Notes under the pieces: generated by a model | The model's input: only the letters and a program-made list of their open reading frames with translations | Databases searched by the model: none | What the model was told of the DNA's origin: nothing | From: Cylicocyclus nassatus | Taxonomy: Eukaryota > Nematoda > Chromadorea > Rhabditida > Strongylidae | DNA: 64,000 nucleotides | Assembly (NCBI GenBank): GCA_958299035.1 | Contig: CATQJL010000305.1 | Span: forward strand, 32,501,733-32,565,732 | Direction: 5' to 3' | Shown here: positions 46,171 to 59,302 of the stretch, one piece after another | Numbering within the stretch: the stretch's first letter is position 1 | Layout of the letters: every line of letters begins with the position of its first letter | Translations under genes and position numbers: made by a program

Positions 46171-48189
46171 CAATACAGCTCATTCGTCAAAAAAGTCGCC
46201 GCACTCAGCGGAGTGTGCCACAGTGCGCTGCAGTGCGCTGGAGAGCAGCGGAGTGCGCCGCACTCCACTGGAGTGCACCGAAATACGCGTCGCATCGCCA
46301 TATCTCGCTTGAGAATAGACGAATTCTGAAGAGAACACCGTTTAATTCAGCCCTGCTAGACGGATCATATAGTATATAGAAGTGCCATAATCTACGGTAG
46401 ATATACGGTCGACAGTAGGTTTTCGCTCAATTTTGCAGGTTTTTGTTTGATTGGATTGTTGAGTGTGCTGATCAATAATGACATTGATTTGCTGCTGATG
46501 GCACCGTAGGGATACTGTAGAAAGTCACTCAGATCGAAGCTGTCCAAAAATCAGCTCAAGGTACGATACCGCTCACAGTGTGCAATTTCCGTAAACGTCG
46601 CGGAGTTGCCGGAATTCCGCGACATTCCAGGAACTCCGCGAAGTAACGGAAATCACGCAAACTACGCAGCACCGTAACTTCCTTCGGAATGAATTTAATC
46701 TGAATCCGGAAGCAGCAATGTGTTCAGCTCGTCAAGACGAATCTTCATATTCAGCATGTCCTCGATATTCCGTTCCCAGTTTTCTCAAATTCTTCTGCGA
46801 AAATCTTTCGCAAGGATGCAACGCAGCGCCTATCCAATGTAAAAGGATTCAGTAAGCACTGCTTGATAGCACTGCTCTTGTAGTTTATCGTGCACTAGGT
46901 AGTAGCCGCAGACTTCTTTCCAAAAAAGATAGAAGCGCTGGTGAATTCTGGAGAAATCACGCATTCCAAATTCTACTCGCCACAACTTCATTCGGAATGA
47001 ATACATTCCAAATCATAGAAGGGCACTGTGCTCAGCTCATCGAGGCGAATCTTTCAATTTACAGCACGTCCTTGATATCCCGATTTCAGTATTCTTAAAT
47101 TTTCCTGCGGAACTCTCTTCGCAAATGTATGTAAAGCAGCGCGCATTACCCCTAGTAGACTATTGCAAGAACCATTCGGTAGTACTTTTTCCGTAGATTA
47201 TGGGTCGCCAAAAAGTAGCCGTTGGCCCCTTTCCAAAGGAGATAGAAGGGCTGGTAAATTGTGGAAAAATCTTGTCGTCCCAAATTCTGTTCGTCATAAC
47301 CCTAGGATAAGGAGCTATCTTGCTAAGCAGATGTGATTTTCGTAATCAACAGTTCGGATAATCTTCTCTATGAGCAGGTTTTCCAATATGTTCGAGCTAT
47401 TTAATTTTTCTCGTTTTACGTGCTTTGGAAGCTCGCAGATAGATTTTGTTCAAAACGTTGATGCTCTTGAACTGTAAGGAAACTTCGCTTATAGAGGTTT
47501 TCGAACACGTTCTTCATGAAAATTGTGGTCTTTGAGGATTATAAGGTCTTTTTGGAGAGATACGGTGAGGTGAGCGTGACTGAATCACGGAATTACGTAA
47601 CTTTGCCGGCACTTCGCGCGCATCTGTAAGAAAACTTGTCTGTGCTTTACCAAGTCAAAGTTACTTGACTCAAGCTCTAGTCTTAAAAATCGCCGAGCTA
47701 TGAGCCTACGAAAACAGTCTTATTTTTGCACAAAATGTAAAGATCGCATATTCTGTCGAAGTTCCACCGTGTAATCTTCTACCATACTCCTACAGTATCC
47801 CTACAGTGCCATCAGCGGCAAATCAATGTCAGTATTGTTATCAGCGCACTCAACAATCCAATCAAACAAAAACCTGCAAAATGGAGAGAAAACCTACTGT
47901 CGACCGTATACCTACCGTACCCACTAGATTGTGGCATTTCTATACACTAGATGATTTGTCTAGCCGAGCTGAGTCGAATGGTGTCCTCGTCAGAATTCGT
48001 CTGTTCTCAAGCGAGATATGGCGATGCGACGCGTATTCCGGCGCACTCCAGTGGAGTGCGGCACACTCCGCTCTCCGGCACCCTCCGCCGCACTCCGGCC
48101 CACTGCAACGCACTGTGGCGCAGTCTAGTGGAGTGCGGCGCATTCCGCTAGAGTGCGGCGACTTTTTTGACGAATTATGAGCGGTATTG
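46171..48189. mobile_element. 2.0 kb fold-back DNA transposon, TA target
   Basis: The left end CAATACAGCTCATTCGTC and the right end (reverse complement CAATACCGCTCATAATTCGTC) are flanked by TA (46169-46170, 48190-48191). Imperfect terminal inverted repeats run for roughly 350 bp: 46171-46520 against 47785-48189. They include a GTGCGCCGCACTCCACTGG block of short repeated GCACTCC/GGAGTGC words and a CAATCCAATCAAACAAAAAC block. The interior has no transposase. A CGATACCGCTCACAG end like that of 40304 starts at about 46564, suggesting a nested relative. Tc1/mariner-like by TA target only (inference). Confidence 0.8.
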
Positions 48190-49206
48190 TATTCTGATTC
48201 AAATAAACATCAAGTGGAATCAAAAGCAATAAACATTATATGGAATCAAAATCATTTGTTCCATTTTTCGCTTTCAGTGTCTGTAATGTCACTAACATCT
48301 TCTTCACTAGCAAAGAAGACGAATCAGGCCCGAATTCATTACGTGAAAACTATGTTTGTTCGCTAAAATTCTTTTAGGAGGTAAGTAAACGAGGTGTTGT
48401 ACAACCCCCAGAGAAGCTGTGACTGTCACGCATTTTAAAGAGTTGTGCTACACTCATCTATTTATCTCAAGCATTCAAATATTTATGTCTTTTTTATTTG
48501 GTTGCTGCTAAACCTTCTTCTCTACATTTTTTAAGAATTTATTCATAACTGTTTTTCTTAGAAAAAGATATAATCGTTTTCCTTACCTATGCAAATGGAA
48601 ACTACTCCGAAATTACTGGATTACGGTAGCATGCTACGTCTGCGCTACTGCATGGATCGCGAGAAAAGGTGACAAGAACGAATGCATCCGATAGCCGTAT
48701 CCTCGTAGTTTTCACAAAACTGATTTGAGCCTGATTGGTCTCTTCTAGTCGAGATAATGAAAGCGAAAAATGGGATAAACGAGTAAAAGCGAAAAATGGG
48801 ATAAACGAGTTTTTGGTTTGCTCTTATTCCATAGTTCGGAGGTGATTTGAAGTAGGATTTCTAAAGTGAGCAAAGAAGTAGTAGCAATTTGTATTAAGTG
48901 CAAAAAGAAGAGTTAACTCACCTTTGAAACAAAGTTAGCTTGTTTGAAAATGACCATCTCACTTGGGGCCTAATATTTGACCTCGAAATTCGCTGTAACT
49001 TAGCCCACAGGGGTTATTTGATATGCTAATTACGAAAATGGTTCTTTTATGCTTTGAGAAGTCCTTCCTTATGCTTATTGTACGTATACGACGGTAAGCC
49101 AAAATTTTAGTGCAACTAATTTGTATAACGGGAATATCTAACATTGTTCGAGTATCATGTTATGCTAACATCACTGTCACTTCATGACGATCCCCTCTCT
49201 CCACGA
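48190..49206. other. no gene recognised
   Basis: It contains a tandem duplication of about 26 bp (AAAGCGAAAAATGGGATAAA twice, about 48766-48819). Otherwise AT-rich sequence without a supported frame. Confidence 0.45.
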
Positions 49207-49214
49207 CTCCTCAT
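49207..49214. repeat. target-site duplication, left copy (CTCCTCAT)
   Basis: Eight bases identical to 51056-51063 directly outside the inverted ends of the fold-back element. Confidence 0.85.
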
Positions 49215-51055
49215 CAGAGGTGCGATAGGGGGAGCCAAGTCTCCCCCTACCTTCACTTTTGAGCTGGTACGGGGTGACCACCTTCACTTTTGGAATAAAA
49301 AATTTTTCGCTGGACGACAAAGAAGGAAAATAAGCAAAACAAACGCAAAAAAGATTATTGAAAGCATATATTTATGTATACGGCGGCATATATATTTAAA
49401 ATAAAGGTTTTAGTAAATGGTGTATTTGGAAGTAAAGCTTAGCAAAACTGTACGGATTTTATTAAGCAAATTATGTTATAACGTATAGCGAAGGAAGTAG
49501 GTCGATCCAGGCAGTAACGGCGGAGAACCAGAATTTTGAATATTTAAATAGTGAAAAATCATGCGAAATTTCCACTGTTATAAATCTGTTGTTTGAAGAT
49601 GTCAGCAGTTGCGACTTCATAGGTTTTGAAGAGTAGATGTTGCTCTATCAGCTAGTGAAGGAATCGGGTCGATTTAAGAGATAGTCGTTGAAAACCAGAG
49701 TTCTAAAACTTTACGCCATTTTTGCGTGTTTTTTGACTGTTGAGAGTTAAACTCTTATAAATCTTGAATGTGGAAGTGTATGATGTTGCGACTTCATAGG
49801 TTTTATAGAGTAAGGTTTGCCTTATCAGAATATGTCTTGTCCGTTCCGATCCATTGAAACACCTCCGAGATCCAGAGTCATGAAAAAGCAGGTAAAAAAG
49901 AGCTTTTTGAACTTCAACAGCTCATAACTTCTTCAGAACTGCATGAATCATGTTGCGACTTCATAGGTTAGATTCCTCTCATCAAGGGCTTTCAGATGAT
50001 ATATAATATGTGGGGGTTTAGAGCCTCCTGCGAATTATGACCGGGGGGGGAGACTTTTTAGGCCAAAGTCTCCCCCTCGCCCATTTTAATGTATTGGCTG
50101 GAGGCTGCCGGGGGAGACTTTGGCCTAAAAAGTCTCCCCCCCCGGGCATATGCCGTAAGAGGCGCGAAACCCCCACATATTATATATCATCTGAAAGCTC
50201 TTGACGAGAAGAATCTAACCTATGAAGTCGCAACATGATTCGTGCAATCCTGAAAAAGTTATGAGCTGTTGAATTTCAAAAAGCTCTTTTTTACCTGCTT
50301 TTTCATGACTCTGGATCTCGGAGGTGTTTCAATGGATCGGAACGGACAAGACATATTCTGATAAGGCAAACCTTACTCTATAAAACCTATGAAGTCGCAA
50401 CATCATACACTTCCACATTCAAGATTTATAAGAGTTTAACTCTCAACAGTCAAAAAACACGCAAAAATGGCGTAAAGTTTTAGAACTCTGGTTTTCAACG
50501 ACTATCTCTTAAATCGACCAGATTCCTTCACTAGCTGATAGAGCAACATTTACTCTTTAAAACCTATGAAGTCGCAACTGCTGACATCTTCAAACAACAA
50601 ATTTATAACAGTGGAAATTTTGCATGATTTTTCACTATTTATTTATTCGAAATTCTGATTCTCGGCCGTTACTGCCTGGATCGATCTACTTTCTTCGCTG
50701 TACGTTATAACAAAATTTGCTTAATAAAATCCGTACAGTCCAACAAACTTCTACTTCCAAATACACCATTTACTAAACACGTCTATTTTAAATTTTTATA
50801 AATAAAATTTATAGATATTTTTAATATTCATCGTATCTGTGGCCCTAAAGAGGGCCGTTGGGTCGACGTTAGACCTAGAAAGATAGCTCCGTTCGTCCGT
50901 TCTATCCTCCCCCCGCACCTCCCTCCCCCCCCCCCCCCCCGTCGACGTTTTTGGGAGGTGAGTGTCCGACACTACCACCTTCACTTTTGGCCGGCCAGTG
51001 GTAGCTGAAACCACCTTCACTTTTGGGGGACCCGGCTCCCTTTATCGCACCTCTG
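49215..51055. mobile_element. hAT-type fold-back element, 1841 bp
   Basis: The ends CAGAGGTGCGATA (49215-49227) and TATCGCACCTCTG (51043-51055) are perfect inverted repeats. Both are bordered by the 8 bp duplication CTCCTCAT, the signature of hAT transposition (8 bp target, CAGRG ends). Almost the whole element is one imperfect palindrome with a centre near 50090. The arms contain repeated units of about 165-175 bp with the block GCGACTTCATAGGTT. G/C tracts occur near 50042-50052, 50138-50148 and 50925-50940. No transposase is encoded. Confidence 0.92.
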
Positions 51056-51063
51056 CTCCTCAT
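51056..51063. repeat. target-site duplication, right copy (CTCCTCAT)
   Basis: See the left copy at 49207-49214. Confidence 0.85.
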
Positions 51064-51229
51064 TATGAGCTTGATTCTGCGTCCGGCCCATCTCATCTTG
51101 TTCTGCATGGCGCATGCGGCGCGTCCTTGGTCTTGGATCATTGACGTGGAAACTCTGTACTACCATCTCGCTTGCGTGAGTTGTTCACTCCTAGCATCAC
51201 TTTGTCAACAGCGTGATCGAAAAAGCTGA

Positions 51230-53900
51230 CCGCGTCTTATTCTGCTTTCTCACTGTCCATGTTTTTGAAGCGCACGTCAAAGCAGGAAGAACCTCAAAAA
51301 GAGTGGGCGCGGTGCCGGATGTTCTTGATCTCCTTCACTACGTTCTCAATTGTCTCATATGCTCTCCATGCTGCACATTCCCTCCTGCTCATTTTCGCAG
51401 CTAGATCGTTCGTCATTCTGGTTTCTCGATGGTAGGTGTAGTTTAAGTATTCGCTACTATTCGCTCCGTTGAGCTTGCGTTCCTCACTCATGAACATCGT
51501 CTTCGTTAGATTGAGTCGTAGACCGATCTTTCCACAAAGATCGTCAAAACTTATCACTGCGATGTCATCGGCAAAGCAAAGATGATGTGGTTGCCGGCAG
51601 TCTACTTTCACTCCTATTTCGTTCCATTCTTCTTCCTTCTCGAGAGCAGTGCTGATACGCTTCTTTTAGCGTCAGTGATGATGCCTCTGTAGAATAATGT
51701 GATGCTGGAGTTGATGAAAGTGAGACAGAGCTGCATCGTATACTCTCGTGATGACCCTTGACACCGTGTGTGCGTAGTCTATCGTACTAATTTCTCTTCG
51801 GAACTCAGCTTGCTCGCATGTTTGTCTTTATTTAACTCTCTTGCGATCCTGTTAAGAATCGTGTAAAGGGTTTTTAGACTATGGGCAACAGGCAGATGAG
51901 GCGATAGTTGCCATGTCGCGGGGATCCTTCGCGCAGCGACACAGTCTTGTTGGTTTTTATCAAATTCGTACCTCGCCTTCCGCCAGGTACAGCGTGAAGA
52001 GCCTTGCCAAGGTCTTGATGAGGAGTGGCGAAAGATTCTTTAGATATTCTGGCTTGATTCTGTCGCAGCCGGACGCTGTACGTCTCATCGACATGATAGC
52101 ATACACATCTTGGAAGCAGATGATGTGACGTAATCATCCTCCCTAAGGGGAGTGCCGCTCTGACGAACCATGACTGCTTTCCGAAGGTCAATGGACAATG
52201 GACAGTCTTATTGTTTTTGAAGTTGACAAAGCTTCAGCGGCCGTTGCATATACTTCTTCCACCCTCCGCGCCGACAGCAATCACTGCTACTCTTTTCTCC
52301 TCATAGGCAGTGGCTCGGAAATCTCGATATTGAGTTATTCTCGCTTACTTGGGGTTATGCGAGGCGCTGATGCCAAAAATCCATTTTAAAGAGCTTGAAA
52401 ATGACGAAAACGGGCTTTTTCCAAGGCGCTTCTTTTTGAATGTGGACGAGTGGTACGGTTAGCACTAGAGACGCAGAGCCGGTGCAGGACCTTCTCGGTT
52501 ATAACATAACATTGCGGCATGCGGCCTCCAACGATGGGAGGGTAACCACGAGCTTGTCTGAGCGCATGTAAAAAAGGCTTGTGCGCACGGGTTTCAGGGT
52601 TTCTCGGCAGGGAGGGCAAACTGTCCAACAGGAATTGCTGTGTTTTTATCGTTGGAGAGTAAGCAACGGACTGCATCAGAATCCCGAAGGGTTCAGTTTG
52701 CCGATCCTCTGCCTTCAAGTCTTCTCTTAATGTCGAGTGGATATGACTGTCGAAGAGATAGTTATAAGTCGTGGACAACATTCCTCCACTAACCTCCAGA
52801 AGTCAGTCATGGTTCGAAAGAGCGGCGAAGTGCGCTCATATTGTTTTTTGTGTTGACAAAGCTTCGGCGCCCGTTGCATATACTTCTTCCGCCCTCCGCG
52901 CCGACAACGCTTACTGCTACTTTTCACTTCTCAAGATCTCCTCTTATGGCGTCTTTGCATCGCTTCGCAAGCTCGGACGCAGTGGGCAACTGCTTGTGCT
53001 CGTGCTCGTCCAAGCTGGGGTATCATGGTTTAGAGTCTCCGATGAGAGTCGTTTCCCGCACTCCTTGGACTGGTTTCCTTAACGCAGTTGTAAAGAGGCT
53101 AGATAAATCCTTTCTATTCCTCGTCGATGTTGTCGACCACGGTACCTTGCCAAAAGTCTGAGAGCGAAGAAAACACTTCTCAGTTGATGGTAGTCGTGGG
53201 ACGATGCTTTCCAAACTTGATGTCTTTCTTTCTCTATTCCATGGAAATAGAACTTGGCACGTAAGAGGCGATGGTCTGATTCCGTAAAGAAGTTTGAAGA
53301 CAGAGACGTCCGTCAGGCAATACGACAATCTCATTGTAGCACTTTCCTCTGGCGATTTCCAGGTCTAACGTCAGAAAAGGGTTCTTTTAACTGCAAGTTT
53401 CCATGTGTAGTTTCAACATAAAATTGGACAATCTGGTCCAGGGTCTCGATGTGAAGTTCTACAGGTAATCTACTGGCTTCGATCTTTGCGTTGGAATCAC
53501 ACCGACGATGATACTATAGAAGGTGTTGCCTTCTGTAGAACCTCTCCAAGTCCATATAGAAAGCCTCGAGCTCGTCCTCATCATAACTTGATGTTGGGGC
53601 ATACGCGCTGAAAAACTCCCAAGGTCGGGATTGGTCCACATCATAATGTTCGTAAAGGTCCGATTCGGTTTGTTAGTTGTTCGAAGAATTCGTCACGGCC
53701 AAACTCTTCTTCAGTCTCGAGCATGCAACGGTTGGTGTCTTCTTGTCTCGGTCATTTCGATCACGTCGTACTTGGGCTTCCTTGCTTGCATTTGAGATCT
53801 TCGATAGATGCGTCCATCGACCGTCCATGGTTGTAAGTCAGATTGTCATCGTTGTTCCTATTGTTTTTGGCATCCTAGATCGTCCTCAAACCTGACCTCT
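51230..53900 (-). pseudogene. decayed RTE-like retrotransposon (different subfamily)
   Basis: On the minus strand from high to low coordinates: endonuclease traces (GNTFYSIIVG near 53510-53540; DFGKVPWSTTS near 53140-53170), a YNYLFDSHIH block near 52740-52770, and NYRLICLLPIV near 51880-51910. Then LCFADDIAVISF with the catalytic Asp pair intact (about 51555-51590), GKIGLRLNLTKTMFMS (about 51490-51540) and RRECAAWRAYETIENV (about 51340-51390). Stops and frame changes occur throughout. The sequence differs from the copy at 25.8-29.1 kb, so it is a second RTE lineage. Confidence 0.75.
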
Positions 53901-54169
53901 GGTGTTGCCTAACGAGGGCTTTTCCGTGTTCAGGGCAGCTTTCCATTATATCTAGCGTTTGAACTATCGCAAGAGTAGCCTGTTGAGCTCAAAGTCTCCT
54001 TCGAGAACGATTGGAGCTTAGTTATTAGACGCGTCTCCGAGCCCGCGATTCCCACACCTACCCAGGAAATAGGTATGCAAGCTTTTGATAGAGGCAGGAA
54101 CTCCGTTCTCCTCTGCTTGCTTATTAGAGCAGACGCGGGATCGCTTTTGGTCGGAACCGGCTAAGATCT

Positions 54170-55567
54170 TTTTGAGAGCCGCATGCAATCCCCGCTGGGG
54201 AGGAGATCGCAGCCTAGAAAAAAGCTTCATATTTTAAAGCTGCAAAGTTTTTGATTTTCCGTCTATCTATTTCCAAGTGTTTCTACTATCCTTTACTACA
54301 AACATAATTAACGGGAGCGAGAAGGAGGGTAAGCAGCATTTTTCAACCTTTTGTATGATACTTTAATGATTCCCTGCGGCCGGTCGCATTTTCCTACAGT
54401 TGTGAATATACCTCAGAATCGTACCAATACCTGGCCCAACGTTTTAAGAATGTTTTCGACAAGAAACAAACGTGTATTGAAGTGATGAAAAACTCGATGA
54501 ACTACCGTCGAAAATTGGGGTTCGTCTATGATTTTGATATGGTGGTTCATTTCTTCTTATTAGAATTATGCTCAGCACAATGGGGCAATGTGTACAACCT
54601 TGAGATGTTTTCATTGACTTTAAAGAAAGAAAAACGACTTTGAAGGAAAGGCGGCTGGCCGCCGCGGATTATCAGGGATCATACAAAGTGCTTGAGAAGC
54701 AGCTTCTACAATTCTTGTTCCCGTTCATCCCGTTCAGTATGTCCAGAGTAAAAGCTAGTAGAAACTCCAAAGAACGGATAAACGATACAAAATGCAGAAC
54801 TGTGCAGCTTCTGATTGAAGCTTTGTTCTAAGGGCCGCATGCACTAACCTCCCCGTTGGGCAGGGGATCGCGGCTTAAAAGAAAGCTTTATATTTCGAAA
54901 CTCCAGATACCTGGATTTCCCGTTGTGTACCTATCCGTAAGTATTCCTACTACCCATTACTGTGAACATGTTGAGCAGGAGCGAAAAGCTGTAGGAACCG
55001 CATTTTCCAGCTTTTGTATGGTCCCTGATGATCCCCGGCGCTTTTCTTTGAAGTCATTTTTCTTTCCCCGAAGCTAACGAAAACCTTCCAAAGTTGTACT
55101 GAACATTTAATACAACAGTGCTAAGCATGTTGCTGATGAGAACAAATGAGTTTTTGAAAAGTCGAATTCTTTGGTAAACCTCAAATTTCGTTGGTAAACC
55201 TCAAATTTCGACCTATGGATCATCGAAAATTTCATGACTTCAAAACATCATTTGTTCTTATCAGCAACATGCTTAGCACTGTCGGGTTAGATAATCTGCA
55301 CAACTTTGGAGGTTTTTCGTTGACTTCGGAGAAAGAAAAATGGCTTCAAAGAAAAGCGCCGGGGATCATCAGGGGTCATACTAAAGCTGGAAATGCGGTT
55401 CGTACAGCTTCTCGCTCCTCTTCAACATGTTCGTAGTGAAGGGAGTAGGAATACTTACGGATAGGTGCACAACGTGAAATCCAGGTATCTGGAGTTTCGA
55501 AATATCAAGCTTTCTTTCAAGCTGCGATCCCCTCCCCGCGGGGATGTTAGTGCATGCGACCCTAAGG
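54170..55567. repeat. fold-back element with GGGCCGCATGCACTAAC ends and an extra arm copy
   Basis: 54829-55100 is the imperfect reverse complement of about 55285-55567 (shared GCGCCGGGGATCATCAGGG, TACGGATAGGTGCACAACG-like blocks). A third, more diverged copy of the left arm lies at about 54170-54430 (GAGCCGCATGCAATCCCCGC start). In the centre CTTTGGTAAACCTCAAATTTCG-like sequence is duplicated near 55168-55210. Non-coding; superfamily not resolved. Confidence 0.75.
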
Positions 55568-55709
55568 GCCGTATGCACTAACATCCCTGCGGCGAGGGGA
55601 GCGGCATCCCCCATTATGAAGGGGTCGCGTGCGGACGCCGCTACGACTTTTACATCATTGGGGACGTCGCTCCCCTCGCCGCAGGGATGTTAGTGCATTC
55701 GGGCCTAAG
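55561..55709. mobile_element. 149 bp palindromic MITE
   Basis: The left arm (GGGCCGTATGCACTAACATC, then CCTGCGGCGAGGGGAGCG) is matched by the right arm ending near 55709. It has the same end type as the fold-back at 54829-55567, which it touches at its left side. Another partial copy of the end follows at about 55710-55760. Confidence 0.75.
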
Positions 55710-55761
55710 TTGCGATCGATCCCCTCCCCAGCGGGAGCGTTAATGCATGCGGCGGTAAAAG

Positions 55762-58585
55762 GGGGATCCCTGGATGCGAACGTTGAGGTAGCGAACATGA
55801 TGAAAACCTTAAGAATCACTGACTGCTTAGGGCTTTCAGCGATTTCGCACTTTTCGCCCGCGAAACAACCAAATGGCATTCAATAGAAACTAATCATGGA
55901 AAAGCCAGTCGAAAAAATAACAAGTCTTCATCCGTGTATGTGCAGCTTATCTCTTAATCATCGGCCTGAAGTAAACCCCCATTCATCTCAGTTTATCTGA
56001 GATGAAAAACTTCCTAGGGTGAACTTAAGACTATCTTCCTTCTTGTGCTCAAATACACTTGGTTGAACAGTCAGAACAGTTCAACTCAATGCCACTTAGT
56101 CGAGGGTAGATGGCTGTGAGTTGAGAAAGATAGTGTGCAAAAGAGGAGTATCAGGAGAAAGAGGAGAACAAAGGACAAATTATCCATAAGTTGCTCGTGA
56201 GTAATTTACGAGATCATTTATTGATCTTTACTTAGAAGGATTCACTCAAATAATGACGATACTATCCATAAGGTATACCCGATCCGCAGTGGATAGTAGA
56301 GGGATTTGCTGGCAACTTTGAAACATTTGGCTGTTGTGGGGAGGGGGGGGGGGGAGGAGAAAGTCGCAGCGCAGTTTTTCTTCTGTCGGTCTGTGAGCGG
56401 TCCATGTTTGTTCTACTTCATAAATAACTATTTTAGGCTGCCCTTAGGGTCATTTTTTCTCAAAATATCGGATTGTAGGGGCTCGTAGGACAGTGCGGCC
56501 CATAGGGCAGTATTTTCCTCAAAATATCGGTCTGTAGGCGTAGGACCCTCTTTTTGACTGATTGGCAAAGACTCGTAGGGTAGTTACCATCGCAAATTAA
56601 GTTTATAAGTGGCACGGGACAATTATAATCTCAATAGAGAATGGTGTATGCGGCCCCGTAGGGCAGCTTCTCTCAAAATATTGGATTCGGAGGTTTATAC
56701 ACCAGTTCTTGTTTATAATTGCCAGTCTGTAAGCGGACCACGGGGCATTGCTTCCTTCAAATTATAAATGTGAGCGGCCTGTAAGGAGTTTTTTTGAACA
56801 ACGCTTGGAAGGGAGGAGGAGAGGAGGGAGGAGAGAACGGAGTAGGGCAGATCAGGCTTTGTTCAGACCGTTCTATGAGCGATTTAAAGGGTTGTCATTT
56901 CTTGTAAACATCGGGTGGAGGAGATTCGTAGGATAGTGTTCTCAGAACATTCTGTAAACGGCCCACAAGGCAGTCCTTTTCTATAACATCAATTCGGCTT
57001 TTGAGTCACTTTTCCCCATAAAGTAGGGTTCGTAGGGTAGTTGTAGGGCAGTACTTTTTATTCTTATAAGACTGTAGGCTACTTTTATTACTTAAAAGCT
57101 TGTAATGTTGAGTGACATCCAAATGAATTTGCCTTGACCATCTTGTAAGGGGCCCTTGTGTTCGCTAGTTAGAAAGAAAAAGCTCAAAAAGCTTCCTTGA
57201 AGACTCTGTCAATAACTTAAAGAGTCTCTGGGTACCATGAGAGAAGATTTCAGCAAAAGTTTTTTTGCGTTTTTTTCAACATCGCTTTGATGACCTTGAA
57301 AAGCATCAGGTTACTTCAGAACAAAGACCATAGGTTGTGTATACAAATGTCCTCTACTGAATGGAACAGTCTGATTGTCAGGAATGAAAAATATTGAGGT
57401 ATTCCATGATTTTTATATCGGTTCAATGAATTCATGAAATGGTAAGTCACTCAAGAACCGTAAGCGGGGAACGTGTGGGGTCATCTTTTATATGCATAGT
57501 AGCTTTTTTGAGAAGGTGCAAATGGCTGGTAATAAAAATAAAAAATGAAATTCTTGTAGCTATTTTTCCTAAGAGCGCAAAAATGCAAATCTAGTGCCTC
57601 TCTTCCGCGGCATCGCAGTAAATACAGATTTGAACAAAACAGATCTCAAACATTACCTTGAATGCAGCTGCATACTCCGGAGACCTCCAAAAAAGTATGT
57701 AATATGATTGGCTATAACAAAGGAGAGCGAAAAACACCTGAAGCAACTTCTGTGTTATTTCTGTGTGGAAATGTTCAAAAGGTTACTCACCATGTAACTT
57801 TGTAGGATATCACGTATTTCGTGATTGGGGAGGTATTTGTACAATATGTCATCCAAAAATTCAATGGCAACTATGGCCGTACACCATGCCCACAAGAATA
57901 AAACTAACTGTATTGAGATTGAGTGCAACGCCTAGAGTTGAGGTTGAGAAGAAAGTTCGAGAAGTCAGTTTGAATTTACCTTCTGCTGGTCTTTGTAAAC
58001 GCTACGTCGAAGGATCCCATTTCTCTCTAAGAAGGACAATTTTCTCAGAATTAAGGTTGCGCGAGCAGTAAAGGGAATTACAAACCTGATTCTTTCGACA
58101 TGGAAGACGACCGACGATGAGCGGCAACTAAAAGTAATTTGAATGAGGTGGATTTCAACTGAGAAGCGGGAAAACTAACTTCTATTTACGAGAATCATCC
58201 TAGCCATAAGGTGAAAAATTATGACAACCGCAATTATTGCAAGGTTTGAGTAAAGCCAAAACCGATTCACTGTCCCGCTCAAGGCCAGTGTAGGATTGCA
58301 AAACATTATGGTCCTCTCTTCGACTGAGAATGCTCCCCAAACCTGTAACAGCTTTGGTACGTATCAGTGTCTCCACAGAAAACTTCTCCAGAAAAGGGGG
58401 GGGTAGCAATAAACAGCTTAGGATCCAAGAAAGCCTTGGAAGAAAGTGTGGTGGTGTTCTGTTGCAAAGAAAATTCTGCTTGACAAACTAGTTGTTTATT
58501 ACTTCTGCTACTGCAGGATTGTCTTTTTCACATGCAAGGTGGAGATGGACGAGGGGAGTGAGAGTGGGGGAAATTTTCCCCCATT
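55762..58585. other. no gene recognised; degenerate tandem repeats
   Basis: About 56340-57080 holds many imperfect copies of words such as CTCAAAATATCGG, CTGTAGG, GTAGGGCAGT and CGGCCC, an old minisatellite-like region. A G-tract is at about 56340-56356. The 102-codon frame at 57763-58071 plus matches nothing known to me. Confidence 0.4.
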
Positions 58586-58587
58586 TA

Positions 58588-59302
58588 TTAGGTTGTTGCA
58601 AAAGTTCTGTCGTTTCATTTTCAAAAAATCGTAACTTTGCACTGTCACAACGGATTTACTTCCTTTTATTTTTATTAGAAAAAGCAAAGCTTTCGCTTTC
58701 GAATGGTATTTTGCTGAGCTTGCGCTTCACACTGGGTGCAGCGAGAAAAATGGAGAACTAAGACCATATAAGCTTTGACCATTTTATGTTAGGCCACCAA
58801 AAATCGGGAACGCTGCAGAAAAATCTGAAATCGTCAGTACATATGTTTTTTGGCATACCCTTTGCATTTATGAAAAGTTTGTGCTGTTTGGACGTCTTTG
58901 TGAGAAGTTATGATTTTCGCGAAAATTGACAAATTGATTGATTTTGGCGTTTTCCATAGTAAACTCGATATTCATAACTTCTCACAGAGACGTCCAAACA
59001 GCACAAACTTTTCGCGTATGCAAAGGGTATGCCAAAAAACATATGTACCGACGATTTTAGATTTTTCTGCAGCGTTCCCGATTTTTGGTGACCTAACTTA
59101 AAATGGTCAAAGCTTAGATGGTCTTAGTTTTCCATTTTTATCGCCGCACCCAGTGTGAAGCGCATGCTCAGCAAAATATAATAGCATTCGAAAGCGAAAG
59201 CTTTGCCCTTCCTAATAAAAATAAAAGGAAGTAAATCCGTTGTGAAAGCGCAAAGTTACGATTTTTCAAAAATGAAACGACAGAACTTTTGCAACAACCT
59301 AA
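58588..59302. mobile_element. palindromic mariner-type element, 715 bp
   Basis: TTAGGTTGTTGCAAAAGTTC at the left is mirrored exactly at the right, and TA flanks both sides (58586-58587, 59303-59304). Apart from a short centre near 58930-58950, the whole element is an inverted repeat with arms of about 340 bp. The first 16 bp of the ends equal those of the mariner-type element at 24826-25745, but the next bases differ. Non-coding. Confidence 0.88.
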
